Source: JBPOJN01 sp052033505 (GTDB lineage: Bacteria > UBA10199 > JACPAL01 > GCA-016699445). From it: 64,000 nucleotides of DNA. Positions 25,444 to 34,177 of the stretch are shown here, in pieces; the stretch's first letter is position 1, and every line of letters begins with the position of its first letter. The notes under the pieces were generated by a model, which was given only the letters and a program-made list of their open reading frames with translations, did no database searches and was not told the DNA's origin. The stretch lies in the NCBI GenBank assembly GCA_052033505.1, contig JBPOJN010000022.1, forward strand, positions 1 to 64,000, in the 5' to 3' direction. Made by a program: the position numbers and the translations under genes.

Positions 25444-25756
25444 CTAAAATTGCACTTTGACGGCCTTGCGTTCTTCGGGTGATTCGACTTCAAAGAGCTG
25501 GGCTTCGGTGAATTTAAACATACCCGCGAGGATATTGCGCGGAAAGCTTTGGATCAGAGTGTTAAATCGATTCGGCGTAGCCTTTGACGGTTTCGACAAG
25601 GTTCGGGATCAAGTCGTAACGGCGCTTGAGTTGCACGTCGATCTGCGACCAGGCGTTTTTGACCTGATTGCGCCAGGCGACCAAGCTGTTGTAGGCGACG
25701 ATGGCCCAGAGGACGAAAAGCACGGCGAAGCCGATCAAGAAAAGGGTGATGTTCAT
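25444..25756 (-). pseudogene. lemA: LemA family protein, internally deleted and frameshifted
   Basis: The N-terminal 62 residues are typical LemA: one membrane helix, then RNQVKNAWSQIDVQLKRRYD and LIPNLVETVKGYA. They run into a premature TAA at 25562. Immediately afterwards, in another frame, the normal LemA C-terminus appears (NTLIQSFPRNILAGMF ... ERKAVKVQF, stop at 25444). Compared with the usual 180-190 residues, about 95-100 residues between GYA and YNTLIQ are missing, and the two parts are out of frame. The join lies around 25565-25575. It is either a real deletion or an assembly error; htpX downstream is intact. Confidence 0.88.
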
Positions 25757-25806
25757 GGGATTCGTTTCTAATATTTCATGCGCGCTTTGTGAAGGGGAAT
25801 CGATTC

Positions 25807-26961
25807 TTACAGCTTAGGCTTGTTCTTCGCGTCATAGCCCGTCATTTCAAGATAACCTTTCGTGACCGGCAGATCGCGCGCGCTTTCTTCGGTCACGGAG
25901 GCGCTGCCTTCCCAATAAGTCACTTGCGTCGTCTTGCGCGTAATCAATTCTTGGTCGTGGAAGTCTGCTTCGACCTTGAGTTTTAAATTCTGCGACGGGA
26001 TTTCAAGCTTCCATTCCATCGGATAAACAGCCTCGGAACGGGGGCTTTTCCAAGGACGCGAAGACTGAATGTGGATGTCGCTTGCGGTCAAGGACAGCGA
26101 CTTTCCCTCGGCGTCGGTCAAGCTTCCCGAGAGGAAGTCTTGGCCGCTGCGGTCCCGTAGGCGGTAAATCATCAACGAACGGCCTTCGGATAAATGAAGT
26201 CCAAACCAGTCCCAGCCGGTTTGAGTCTCGGAGAGTTGATTGGATCCAAATTCATGGTCGAACCAAGCCTCGCCCGAAGCGTTCTCGATGACTTCCGATT
26301 TCCGGTGGATCCGGCACCGCGTTTTCTGGCGCGGTACGGAATAATAATAACTCGCATGACGTCCGTCGTTCGCCTTCGGCGAATAACCGTTTTGGCCCTG
26401 GAGAACGATGCTGTTCTGAGAGCTTGCAGGCAAAGTCAAAAGGCATTCATAGGAGAAATCCTCGCCCTGCGCCTTGAGTTTCCAGCCTAAATCCGTCATC
26501 TCGGCGCGGAATTTCGGCAGATGCACGTTTAAAGTATCCCGTGAAGCGTCTGCGATTCCGAGGGCACCGCGTCCGGCGGATTCGGAATAGGAGAATGATT
26601 TCCCGTGAAGATCGCTTAAGGCTGCGTGGCCCAGGTAAATTTGATCCGTTCTCCAAGCGCTGCGTGCATTTGCTGGAGCAGAGCTTTCGGCGGATTTTGG
26701 TAGAGCCGTCCGGAAGATCGTCCATTGAAATCCGAATTCACGCCCGCCTTCGGATTTCACGTGGCCTGTCACGTACCACCATTCGTTTTGAAATTCCGGA
26801 TGCGCCCCGTGATCGCGTGGAAAAATGAAAACCCGTCCCGGCGTCACGGCGGCAAAGTCCGCTGACTGTAGCAGGGAGGGCGTCAAAGCCAGTCCAAGAC
26901 CTAGAAAAATCCCGAGCCATCGGGGAAATTTTTTTTGCATCATTCGTGGTACCTCATTCAT
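25807..26961 (-). CDS. AttH/CrtC-like lipocalin-fold exported protein
   Basis: A 384-residue protein with a signal peptide (WLGIFLGLGLALTPSLLQSA). The mature part has the two-lipocalin fold of the AttH / hydroxyneurosporene synthase-like family: HPEFQNEWWYVTGHVKSEGG, RAEMTDLGWKLKAQGEDFSY, FGSNQLSETQTGWDWFGLHL and YWEGSASVTEE. Family members are encoded with FtsX-type permeases and ATPases, as here, and likely bind or extract a lipophilic compound. The start overlaps the permease stop by 8 nt; a second Met at 26943 gives the same signal peptide. Confidence 0.88.
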   Translation of the reverse strand: MNEVPRMMQKKFPRWLGIFLGLGLALTPSLLQSADFAAVTPGRVFIFPRDHGAHPEFQNEWWYVTGHVKSEGGREFGFQWTIFRTALPKSAESSAPANARSAWRTDQIYLGHAALSDLHGKSFSYSESAGRGALGIADASRDTLNVHLPKFRAEMTDLGWKLKAQGEDFSYECLLTLPASSQNSIVLQGQNGYSPKANDGRHASYYYSVPRQKTRCRIHRKSEVIENASGEAWFDHEFGSNQLSETQTGWDWFGLHLSEGRSLMIYRLRDRSGQDFLSGSLTDAEGKSLSLTASDIHIQSSRPWKSPRSEAVYPMEWKLEIPSQNLKLKVEADFHDQELITRKTTQVTYWEGSASVTEESARDLPVTKGYLEMTGYDAKNKPKL

Positions 26962-29518
26962 CGTACCTCAAGGCCTGAGCGGGCGTGATTTTCCTCAAGC
27001 GTCTCAACGTAAAGAGTCCGGCCAACGACCCGACCACGACGGTCAAGAAGGCGCTCTTCGGAAGTAGATGCCAATCCGGATCGAAGAAGATCGTCCAGCC
27101 GAAAAAATTATAGTGCACTTCCGCAATGATGACGTGGCTCAAAGCGAGACCGATCAAGGCGCCCAGACTTTCGCCGAGGAGTGAGAGCACGAAGCCGTGA
27201 AAAACCCCTAAAAATCCCAAACGCCGCTGCGAAAGACCTTGAGCCATCAAGAGCCCATACTCCCAGCGGCGTTCCTCGGCGAGCGAGGCGATCGTCGTCA
27301 ACACGCCCAGGAAAGCCACGGTCAAAGCAATTCCTTTCAAGATTTCAGTCACGAGAAAGGTTTGATCGAATATTTTTAAGATCTTCGCGCGCAATTCTGC
27401 CCCTCTCTGGATTTCCAGAGAAGGGGGCAGATTTTTAAACGCCGAGATCCGGTTGAGGGCTTTTCCGGTGGCTGCGGCGTTTTCGAAAAAAAGCGCGGCC
27501 GCGTGCACACGGTCATCTCCGGTGAGTCTCCGGAAGTCGGACGCATTGACGTAAATTAAACCCCGTTCGGAAGAATAATCATAAAGGATCGCACCGACGT
27601 TTAACCGCCATTCACCCCAGGGCGTCTTGACCGAAAAGTCATCGCCGAGACGCAAATGCCGGCGGTGCGCGAACGATTCGGCCAAGGCCGCGCGGATCGT
27701 TCCAGGTGGGAGGCGGGTGACGTCCGCGAAATGCGTGCGGTCCCCCTCGAGCAGTCGGAAAGTCCCGCGCGCCATTAATGCGTCCAAGGCGACCGCGGAG
27801 AGTAAGACGTCCTGGTTCTCGTATCGGACGGTTTCCGTGCGGTTGGTTTCCAGGCGGCGCACATCCGGAAGCTCCGATAAATTTTTCAGGAAAGAAGGCG
27901 GCAGTGTCGGGCGTTCTATGCCGAGGCCTTTTTCTTCCGGTAGGATCAAATAAACGTCGCCTTGGATTGAGGCTTCAATCCAGTCGGAGACGCTCGCGCG
28001 GAACGACGAGACCATGAGTCCTACGCCCAGCCAGAGACCGACCGCGAGCGAAAGGGCTGCGATTACGACGCCTGCGCGGTAAGGGTTTTCCTTCACTTGG
28101 GACGTTGCGACTAAGAAAAGTCCCGAACGTAGACGCCGCGCAATGGCCTCCAAAGGCACTAATAAAAATTTCGTGAACAAAGGCGTCGCGAATAGAAATC
28201 CCAGAAGAAGCGTCAGCGCCGCGGCGAAGCTTAAAAAAGGCCGGTCAATCGTCGCGGCCTTCATCAGCACCGCCGTCATCACCCAAAAAAACGCCGATAC
28301 TCCCGCGATCCACGTCGAGCGGCCGCGGATACGTTTTTCATAGGAAAGCCTCCGCGCGGCTTCCGTCGGTGTGATCGACAAAACTTCCCAGAGCGGAAGG
28401 GCGGTGCCCAAGGCCACGCCCAAAAGTCCCAATCCCAAACTGAAAATGACCGTGCGTCCGGTCAATGAGGGAGACGAGACCAGTGACTGCGCGTAAAGAT
28501 TCGAAGCGGTTTGAAACACCGATTGCGAAATCCCGTTGGCCAGGAATTCCCCTAAAAAAATGCCCAAGACCGCGGCGCAGAATCCGAAGATCAGGTTTTC
28601 GGTTAAGAAAAAGAGAATGACGTTTTTGCGCGCGAGTCCCAGTGACCGCAGGATGCCGATTTCGCGGCGCCGTTTGAGCAAGGCCAGGCTTGCGGCGTTA
28701 TAGACCAAGAAAACCGAGACAAACATGGAGACCAGGCCTAAGGCCGTGAGATTTACGCGAAAGGCTTCTAAAAGCTTCCGGCCTTTCGAAGCGCTCTCTC
28801 CGGGGGTGGTGAGGGCAAGTTCGGGAAAGTCGGCTTGGAACCGCTCGACCCAAACCGCGAGGGATCCTGGATCGTCCAACAGGACATCGATTTGGGTTAG
28901 GCTTTGCGCGCTCTCTTCGTCGCCACCGAATTTTTCCTGGGCCGTGGCGATGTCGACGAAGCTTAAGTCTCCGGCATTTTCTAAAAAAACGGGACGCAGT
29001 GAAAACGTTTTTCCGCGCACGATCAAATCCGCGGGCTGATCTGCAACCATGCCGCAGGTTCGTGCGGTCTCCGTATCGATCATGAATCGGTCCCCGTCGC
29101 GCATGAGGTCGACGAAGCTCCATGCGGCATTCGTTTGGTCCTGGAGTTTTAGGACCGGTGCGAAGAATTCCGCTCGGCTTAAAGGATCAATCCCCAAAAT
29201 TACGAACGAAGTGCCGGAACCGCATTTCGCGGAGAGGCGAACCAGCGGAGTCGCCGCGTGCGTGCCGGGTAAGAGCAAGAGGCGCGAAAAATCTTCATTG
29301 TGTATCCGGCGGCTCCCGCCAACGACGGAGACATGGGCGTTACCGGAAATACGCGAGATGGTGTCCCCGACGGACTCTAAGATCGTCCGTTGGCAAAGGT
29401 CGATCGCGGTAAAGGCCGCGACGCCCAAGGCCATTCCCAGCAGCGTGAGCAGAATTTTAACGGGGCGCGCGCGCAGGTAGGGCAGGCTTAAAGTGCGCAA
29501 CAGGCGGAACGTTTTCAT
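26954..29518 (-). CDS. FtsX/MacB-family ABC transporter permease (large)
   Basis: An 854-residue permease made of two FtsX-like units. The N-terminal helix (RPVKILLTLLGMALGVAAFT) is followed by a periplasmic domain (about 45-260) and three helices (FVSVFLVYNAASLALLKRRR). A central helical pair comes next (about 365-450), then a second unit with its own periplasmic domain (about 500-720) and three C-terminal helices. RRREIGILRSLGLARKNV and RRWEYGLLMAQGLSQRRLG are the paired coupling-loop motifs. It probably exports a lipid or lipoprotein with the ATPase (4-nt overlap) and the AttH protein. Confidence 0.9.
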   Translation of the reverse strand: MKTFRLLRTLSLPYLRARPVKILLTLLGMALGVAAFTAIDLCQRTILESVGDTISRISGNAHVSVVGGSRRIHNEDFSRLLLLPGTHAATPLVRLSAKCGSGTSFVILGIDPLSRAEFFAPVLKLQDQTNAAWSFVDLMRDGDRFMIDTETARTCGMVADQPADLIVRGKTFSLRPVFLENAGDLSFVDIATAQEKFGGDEESAQSLTQIDVLLDDPGSLAVWVERFQADFPELALTTPGESASKGRKLLEAFRVNLTALGLVSMFVSVFLVYNAASLALLKRRREIGILRSLGLARKNVILFFLTENLIFGFCAAVLGIFLGEFLANGISQSVFQTASNLYAQSLVSSPSLTGRTVIFSLGLGLLGVALGTALPLWEVLSITPTEAARRLSYEKRIRGRSTWIAGVSAFFWVMTAVLMKAATIDRPFLSFAAALTLLLGFLFATPLFTKFLLVPLEAIARRLRSGLFLVATSQVKENPYRAGVVIAALSLAVGLWLGVGLMVSSFRASVSDWIEASIQGDVYLILPEEKGLGIERPTLPPSFLKNLSELPDVRRLETNRTETVRYENQDVLLSAVALDALMARGTFRLLEGDRTHFADVTRLPPGTIRAALAESFAHRRHLRLGDDFSVKTPWGEWRLNVGAILYDYSSERGLIYVNASDFRRLTGDDRVHAAALFFENAAATGKALNRISAFKNLPPSLEIQRGAELRAKILKIFDQTFLVTEILKGIALTVAFLGVLTTIASLAEERRWEYGLLMAQGLSQRRLGFLGVFHGFVLSLLGESLGALIGLALSHVIIAEVHYNFFGWTIFFDPDWHLLPKSAFLTVVVGSLAGLFTLRRLRKITPAQALRYDE

Positions 29519-30201
29519 AGAATCTTACCGTCCGCGAGACGCACGCGGCGATCGGTAGGACGGGCTAAACGTTCGTCGTGAGTGATTAGGACCGTCGTGG
29601 CCTTTTCTTCTTTTGCGAATTCCCTCAAAAGACCCAAGACCTCTTCGCCCGAGCGGGAGTCGAGATTTCCGGTCGGCTCGTCGGCCAAGACCAGGGAAGG
29701 TTTCAGCAGCAAGGCGCGGCACAAGGCCGTGCGCTGCATTTCCCCTCCGGAAAGATCGTGGGCGCGATGCGACCGCCGCGCCGAGAGGCCGACGCGCTCA
29801 AGCAGGGTCTGGGCGCGATCTTGGGCGTCCTTCAAAGGCAGACGTACGGAAGAAGGTTTTAGAAAAAAAGGCATGAGGACGTTGTCCCAGACCGTGAGGT
29901 GCGAAAGCAGGTTGAAAAACTGAAAGACGATGCCGACTTTTTCCGAGCGATAGCGCGCAAGCTCTGTATCTCCGAAAGTTTCGAGATTAAGCCCGTCCGC
30001 GCAGAATGTGCCTGAATCCGCGGTATCCAATCCTCCTAAGAGATGCAGCAAGGTGCTCTTCCCAGAGCCCGAAGGCCCGGTCAGTACGACGAATTCCCCG
30101 GAGGGAATGTCTAAGGTGACGCCTCTCAGGACGGTCAAGGGCTCGGAGTCGGCCGAAGTTGCAGGATAGGTTTTGCGAATATTTTTAAGTTCGAGATGCA
30201 T
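29515..30201 (-). CDS. ABC transporter ATPase, LolD/MacB type
   Basis: A 228-residue nucleotide-binding subunit. Walker A is GPSGSGKST, the Q-loop lies in VGIVFQFFNLL, the signature is LSGGEMQRTALCRAL, Walker B is PSLVLADEPTGNLD, and the switch His lies in TVLITHDERLA. The ATG at 30201 (MHLELKNIRKTYP) is preferred; an upstream TTG at 30219 would add six residues. Neither has a clear ribosome site. It overlaps the permease gene by 4 nt and is the first gene of the ATPase-permease-AttH operon. Confidence 0.93.
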   Translation of the reverse strand: MHLELKNIRKTYPATSADSEPLTVLRGVTLDIPSGEFVVLTGPSGSGKSTLLHLLGGLDTADSGTFCADGLNLETFGDTELARYRSEKVGIVFQFFNLLSHLTVWDNVLMPFFLKPSSVRLPLKDAQDRAQTLLERVGLSARRSHRAHDLSGGEMQRTALCRALLLKPSLVLADEPTGNLDSRSGEEVLGLLREFAKEEKATTVLITHDERLARPTDRRVRLADGKIL

Positions 30202-30525
30202 TCTGGGGATAAGTGGCAAACTAATTGAAAAAACTCAAAAAAAATGTCGTATTTTTCACACTGCGTCAAAAATTATCAATCTGAAAAAAATAACCTAAAA
30301 ATCCCAGTAAAATGAAGAATAATATCTTGCCGCACTGCGGTAACATGTTGAAATTTAACGCAAATATGAAAAATTATTTTTTGTATTCGGTTAAGTTTTA
30401 TGGAAACTTGTCGCAAGTTTGAACGATACACAGAGTGTGAGACCTTATTCGGGGTTTCTTAAGGGTTCTTAAGCGATTCCCGAATGCTCCCGAAGATTCA
30501 TGGGGGGATGCCTTGGAGGTTTTCC
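30202..30525. other. AT-rich divergent intergenic control region
   Basis: No gene seen. The stretch is far more AT-rich than its surroundings and lies between divergent genes, so promoters for both must be here; no single -35/-10 pair stands out. It holds an inverted repeat AAACTTG-tcg-CAAGTTT (30404-30420), a small palindrome CCGCA-c-TGCGG (30330-30340), and a tandem TTCTTAAG (30456-30463 and 30466-30473). Confidence 0.5.
30515..30519 (+). promoter_or_regulatory. Ribosome binding site deciding the phosphoesterase start
   Basis: GGAGG six bases before the ATG at 30526. This favours that ATG over the ATG codons at 30484 and 30508 (frame-matched), which lack such a site. Confidence 0.7.
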
Positions 30526-33348
30526 ATGTGTTCACGAGTGGGTAGTAGCGGAGCTTGTCTTCCTTCGGACTCTGAAAATTCGTCGAACGCCGTTTCCGAA
30601 ACGGCTGCACCTTCGATCGTCGCGACCGAGCGGCCTTCGATATCCGAGACTTCCGCTGGCGCTGATAAGCCCCTACAGCCTAAAGACCACTACAAATCCG
30701 TCGATCTCGCAGGGGATCAACAGGTCGATCGGGGGTTCGTCAGTCATTTATCCTCTGGTCTCACCGGTGGCGGTGCCGCCGGCGGTTTTGGGAACCCTCA
30801 GGATTATTTCGGAAAATACAGTTTCTTCCATGGAAATTTCGCGGTTGCTTTCGCCTATGCGGCACGGCGGCCGCCGGCGTCCCTGCTCGGAGGCACGGCT
30901 GTTTCCGATGCTTTGATGTTTCAAGACCGCCGTCCTGAAAATGCCGCGCCGGTGCATAAGTTGATTTCCATGGGAGACGCGGTGGAAGTGGGGAGCCGCA
31001 CCGAATTGGTTCATTTTCTGGATTCCTTGCATCGCCTGAAGGACGCCGATCCTCTGTCGCGCTTGCTGCTTTTCGTTCATGGAAATCACGAAAGCTTCGG
31101 CCAGAATGGATTCATGACCTCCGGGGCGGATTTTCAAGGAGCGCCTCAAGCGCTTTTGGATATTGGTCCCAGCCCCGAAGAATTCCGCAGGGATTTTCAC
31201 GCCGCTGAAGTGGGGGCGGAGAACGTTCTCGACAAAAAAACAACGATCGAAATGATCTACAGGGAAATGTTCGGCAAGGATCCCGAGCCGGTCCGCATGA
31301 TTCGGTTTGATCGATCCTATTATACCCTGGAAGGAGAGACGGAGCTGCGTAGTTTCGGAAACTCTTCCGAGGTCTTTCGTAATTTATGGAAGCAAACGAC
31401 TGACAAGACCTGGAACGCGATCGTGAATTACACCGGCACCTCCGACATACGCGTCGAAAAGGCTTGGTTTCAGGTCGCAGCCGCCAAGATAGAGGACTTT
31501 CATACGTCCCAAGGCGACGTTCCCGTGTATGCGATCGCGCTGGACACGACGGATTTCCTCGAAGACGACATGAAAAGAGGGGCCCTGGAAGGCCACGTTT
31601 CCTCGGTACAGGTCAAAGTGATCCGCGCCTTGATGGATCATCTTGTTTTTGAGAATCCCGACACGAAATTCATTTTCGTCAGTCACTACCAAGCCGCGCA
31701 CGGTTCGATGGAGCAAGTCACGGGCGATGGAATTGCTCATTTGAAGAAGTCGGGCCTAGCCGGACTCCTCTCCGATGAAAAGGTGATCGCGTTCGTGGCC
31801 GCTCATGACCATCGGCCGAATTATGTCGATCTCTCCAAGCATCCTGCGGTTTCCCGCAAAACGCCGCTTCCGGGCGTCACCGTGGCTTCCGTCATCGACA
31901 GCGGCGGAAAATTGCGCATGACTTACGGAGTCGACGAAAAAAAATCGGAAAAGGCCTATTTTGAATTCCGTTTCTTGAAGCTCGATACGGCCAAACTGCC
32001 CGGGAATTCTCCCGCGGTTTGCCGGGAATTGCAGGCCTTGGATCCCTATTTACTGCTGCACGACGATGCGATCGCGCACATAGAGGATCCTTTGATACGC
32101 GAAATGGCGGCGTCTCAGGTTTCAATCCCTAAAAAAGCGTTCCTGTCGTTTAATCTCGATCATGGTCTCGCGAACCGGCCCGAGTCCCTGCCCGAGCTCA
32201 TCGTCGCCGAAGACGTCGTCGTCGCCTCAATCGAAGAAAATTCTTTTTACATGCGCGCTTTTTTAAGCGCGATTCGATTGTCCTTGAAAGGCATGCGAAG
32301 CCTTCCCGAAGCCGCCGCTTTCGAAACGTCCTATCTGAATTCAGTCGAACTCTTGGAGAAATATTCGAAGGGCGATCTGACGGCTGGGTCTTCATTGAAC
32401 GACGCATTTAAAGCTCTGGATGAAAGTATTGGAAAACTCCAAGTCGCCGGCTCAAAGGCAAACGCCTCCGTGCCGCGGGCTTTGATAAACGCACGCGTGT
32501 TCTTGAATGATTACCGCGGCTGGATCCGCGATTACCGGAAACTCCGCTCGGACAACGCCCCGCTGAAGACTTTTATGACGATGAAACGGCCCAATGGTTT
32601 CGCGTCTTTCCGCGCGCTCGTTGATTTTGTCGAAAAAGCGCCGCCCGGAAGCGAAGTCGCTTCTTTGATGGCTCAAATCACGCAACGCGCCGCGAAACAG
32701 CGCATGCAATTTTATAAAGAAAGAAAAGTTTTGGACGGCATCCTGCCGGAAGGCGTGATCGACGCCGAGGGCCTGCGCCACCACGTGCGGATCGTCCTCG
32801 GAGAACCCAAAGGCGTCCCTTCCGGGGAAACCTGCGCGGCGCAAAAAGATTACGCCGAAGAAGGCCGGAAGCTCGTCGCCGATGCCGTCGTTCCTTACGA
32901 AGGAAAACCCGAATGGCACGGGTCGTTGCGCTTAGGGCTGGGCAACCGCGGTGGAACGGTCGAGGCCGGCGCGCAAGCGCACGTTCTGAACCGCTGGAAT
33001 CAACCCCGTCTCAATCTGAGGCTCTACGGCGGTCTCGCGCGCGGCGCTGAAAACGAATACGACGTTTACGGCAAGGTCGCGTTGAGTTTAGGCGATCCTT
33101 TAGGTTTTGCCGACATTGGTCTCTTCGCAAAAGGCGGGTGGAACGTTTCCGAAAGCGCTGCGTCTTCTTTCTCCCCGAGTTTGGGCGTAGAGCTTAATCT
33201 TCTCGAGGGAGCTTTGGGTTTTAGCACAAACCGCGAAGGCTCCGACCGCGGATGGAACGGCATGGTGATGATGGACTTGGCGGCTTTAGAAAGAAACAAA
33301 CCTATCCTCAAGCGTAGCGTGCCCGTGTTGAAATCGTTGTGGAAGTGA
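30526..33348 (+). CDS. Large calcineurin-like metallophosphoesterase with C-terminal beta domain
   Basis: A 940-residue protein of unknown substrate. Residues about 110-420 carry metallophosphoesterase motifs in order: MGDAVEVGSR (GD), FVHGNHESFG (GNHE), FIFVSHYQAAHG and AAHDHRPNY (HxH). Residues about 500-760 are helical. The last 140 residues are beta-rich with barrel-like repeats (SLRLGLGNRGGTVEAGAQAH, NLRLYGGLARGAENEYDVYG, VALSLGDPLGFADIGLFAKG). The N-terminus is Ser-rich, and no clear signal peptide is seen. It may be secreted by an atypical route or be cytoplasmic. It lies convergent with the M48 lipoprotein gene (12-nt gap). Confidence 0.78.
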   Translation: MCSRVGSSGACLPSDSENSSNAVSETAAPSIVATERPSISETSAGADKPLQPKDHYKSVDLAGDQQVDRGFVSHLSSGLTGGGAAGGFGNPQDYFGKYSFFHGNFAVAFAYAARRPPASLLGGTAVSDALMFQDRRPENAAPVHKLISMGDAVEVGSRTELVHFLDSLHRLKDADPLSRLLLFVHGNHESFGQNGFMTSGADFQGAPQALLDIGPSPEEFRRDFHAAEVGAENVLDKKTTIEMIYREMFGKDPEPVRMIRFDRSYYTLEGETELRSFGNSSEVFRNLWKQTTDKTWNAIVNYTGTSDIRVEKAWFQVAAAKIEDFHTSQGDVPVYAIALDTTDFLEDDMKRGALEGHVSSVQVKVIRALMDHLVFENPDTKFIFVSHYQAAHGSMEQVTGDGIAHLKKSGLAGLLSDEKVIAFVAAHDHRPNYVDLSKHPAVSRKTPLPGVTVASVIDSGGKLRMTYGVDEKKSEKAYFEFRFLKLDTAKLPGNSPAVCRELQALDPYLLLHDDAIAHIEDPLIREMAASQVSIPKKAFLSFNLDHGLANRPESLPELIVAEDVVVASIEENSFYMRAFLSAIRLSLKGMRSLPEAAAFETSYLNSVELLEKYSKGDLTAGSSLNDAFKALDESIGKLQVAGSKANASVPRALINARVFLNDYRGWIRDYRKLRSDNAPLKTFMTMKRPNGFASFRALVDFVEKAPPGSEVASLMAQITQRAAKQRMQFYKERKVLDGILPEGVIDAEGLRHHVRIVLGEPKGVPSGETCAAQKDYAEEGRKLVADAVVPYEGKPEWHGSLRLGLGNRGGTVEAGAQAHVLNRWNQPRLNLRLYGGLARGAENEYDVYGKVALSLGDPLGFADIGLFAKGGWNVSESAASSFSPSLGVELNLLEGALGFSTNREGSDRGWNGMVMMDLAALERNKPILKRSVPVLKSLWK

Positions 33349-33360
33349 ACTTTATAAGTT

Positions 33361-34149
33361 CTACGGCAACATATCCTTGAACGCCTGGTAATCCCGTCCT
33401 GAAGCCGTCGTATCGCAATCCAACTCCGCCGCCTTGTTTTCGATCGCTGCGACGCGGTTGTCGGGATTTGGATGCGTGCTCAAGAATTCCGGTCCGCCGC
33501 CACCTTCTCCAGCATCGATGAGTTTTTGGAAAAACGCCGCGGCGCCGTCGCAGGCATACCGTGTGTGGGCAAGATAGATGACCGAATATTCGTCGGCTTC
33601 GGATTCATTGTCGCGAGAAAACGCCAAACCACTCAAACCCGTCGCGATCTGCTGGACGATGTCGAAACGATTTCCCAAGGCGACTTCGAGAAGCAGAGTG
33701 ATACCGTAGGTTTCGGTCAAAGCCTCCGTCGAATGCCGGTTCGCCGCGTGCGCGATTTCGTGGCCCATCACTCCCGCCAAGTCGTCTTCGCGGTCGAGAT
33801 ACTTGATCAGTCCCGTATAAAAATAAAGATAACCGCCCGGCGTTGCGAAGGCGTTCAGGACCGAGTCGTCCTGGATGATATAGACCTGCCAATCGAAACG
33901 GTCGTCGAAGCTCACCTCACCGCTCGCCAGTATCTCATCGCGGATGCTGCGCAGATAAGCATAGGCCTCCGGGTAGTCGTTTTCGTCCAAGATCGGGTAC
34001 TCGGAAGGATTCGCCTGGATTTCATCGTCGACTTGAGCTCCCAAAGCGATGTCGTCGTCGACGCTGAAGAGATTGAGCCCGCAAGCGGCGAAAGAGCCGA
34101 GAGCCAGGAGCGTGAGGAGTCCTTTTTTAAGGTGCGTGCTCGTCGTCAT
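33361..34149 (-). CDS. M48 family metalloprotease lipoprotein (BepA-like)
   Basis: A 262-residue protease. The signal peptide KKGLLTLLALGSFAAC has a lipobox-like FAAC, so the protein is probably lipid-anchored at Cys. The zinc site is HEIAH in GVMGHEIAHAANRHS, with ESEAD in RDNESEADEYSVIY supplying the third ligand. STHPNPDNRVAAIE is a conserved downstream motif. Likely role: outer-membrane protein quality control, by analogy with BepA/LoiP. The start at 34149 has a perfect AAGGAG seven bases upstream; a longer frame from 34191 does not. Confidence 0.9.
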   Translation of the reverse strand: MTTSTHLKKGLLTLLALGSFAACGLNLFSVDDDIALGAQVDDEIQANPSEYPILDENDYPEAYAYLRSIRDEILASGEVSFDDRFDWQVYIIQDDSVLNAFATPGGYLYFYTGLIKYLDREDDLAGVMGHEIAHAANRHSTEALTETYGITLLLEVALGNRFDIVQQIATGLSGLAFSRDNESEADEYSVIYLAHTRYACDGAAAFFQKLIDAGEGGGGPEFLSTHPNPDNRVAAIENKAAELDCDTTASGRDYQAFKDMLP

Positions 34150-34177
34150 AGGTTCTCCTTGATGAAGCAAAAATCCG

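Noticed and set aside
25457..25771. Plus-strand 104-residue frame over lemA
   Set aside because: The minus strand reads as clear LemA sequence in two pieces; the plus frame is its shadow.
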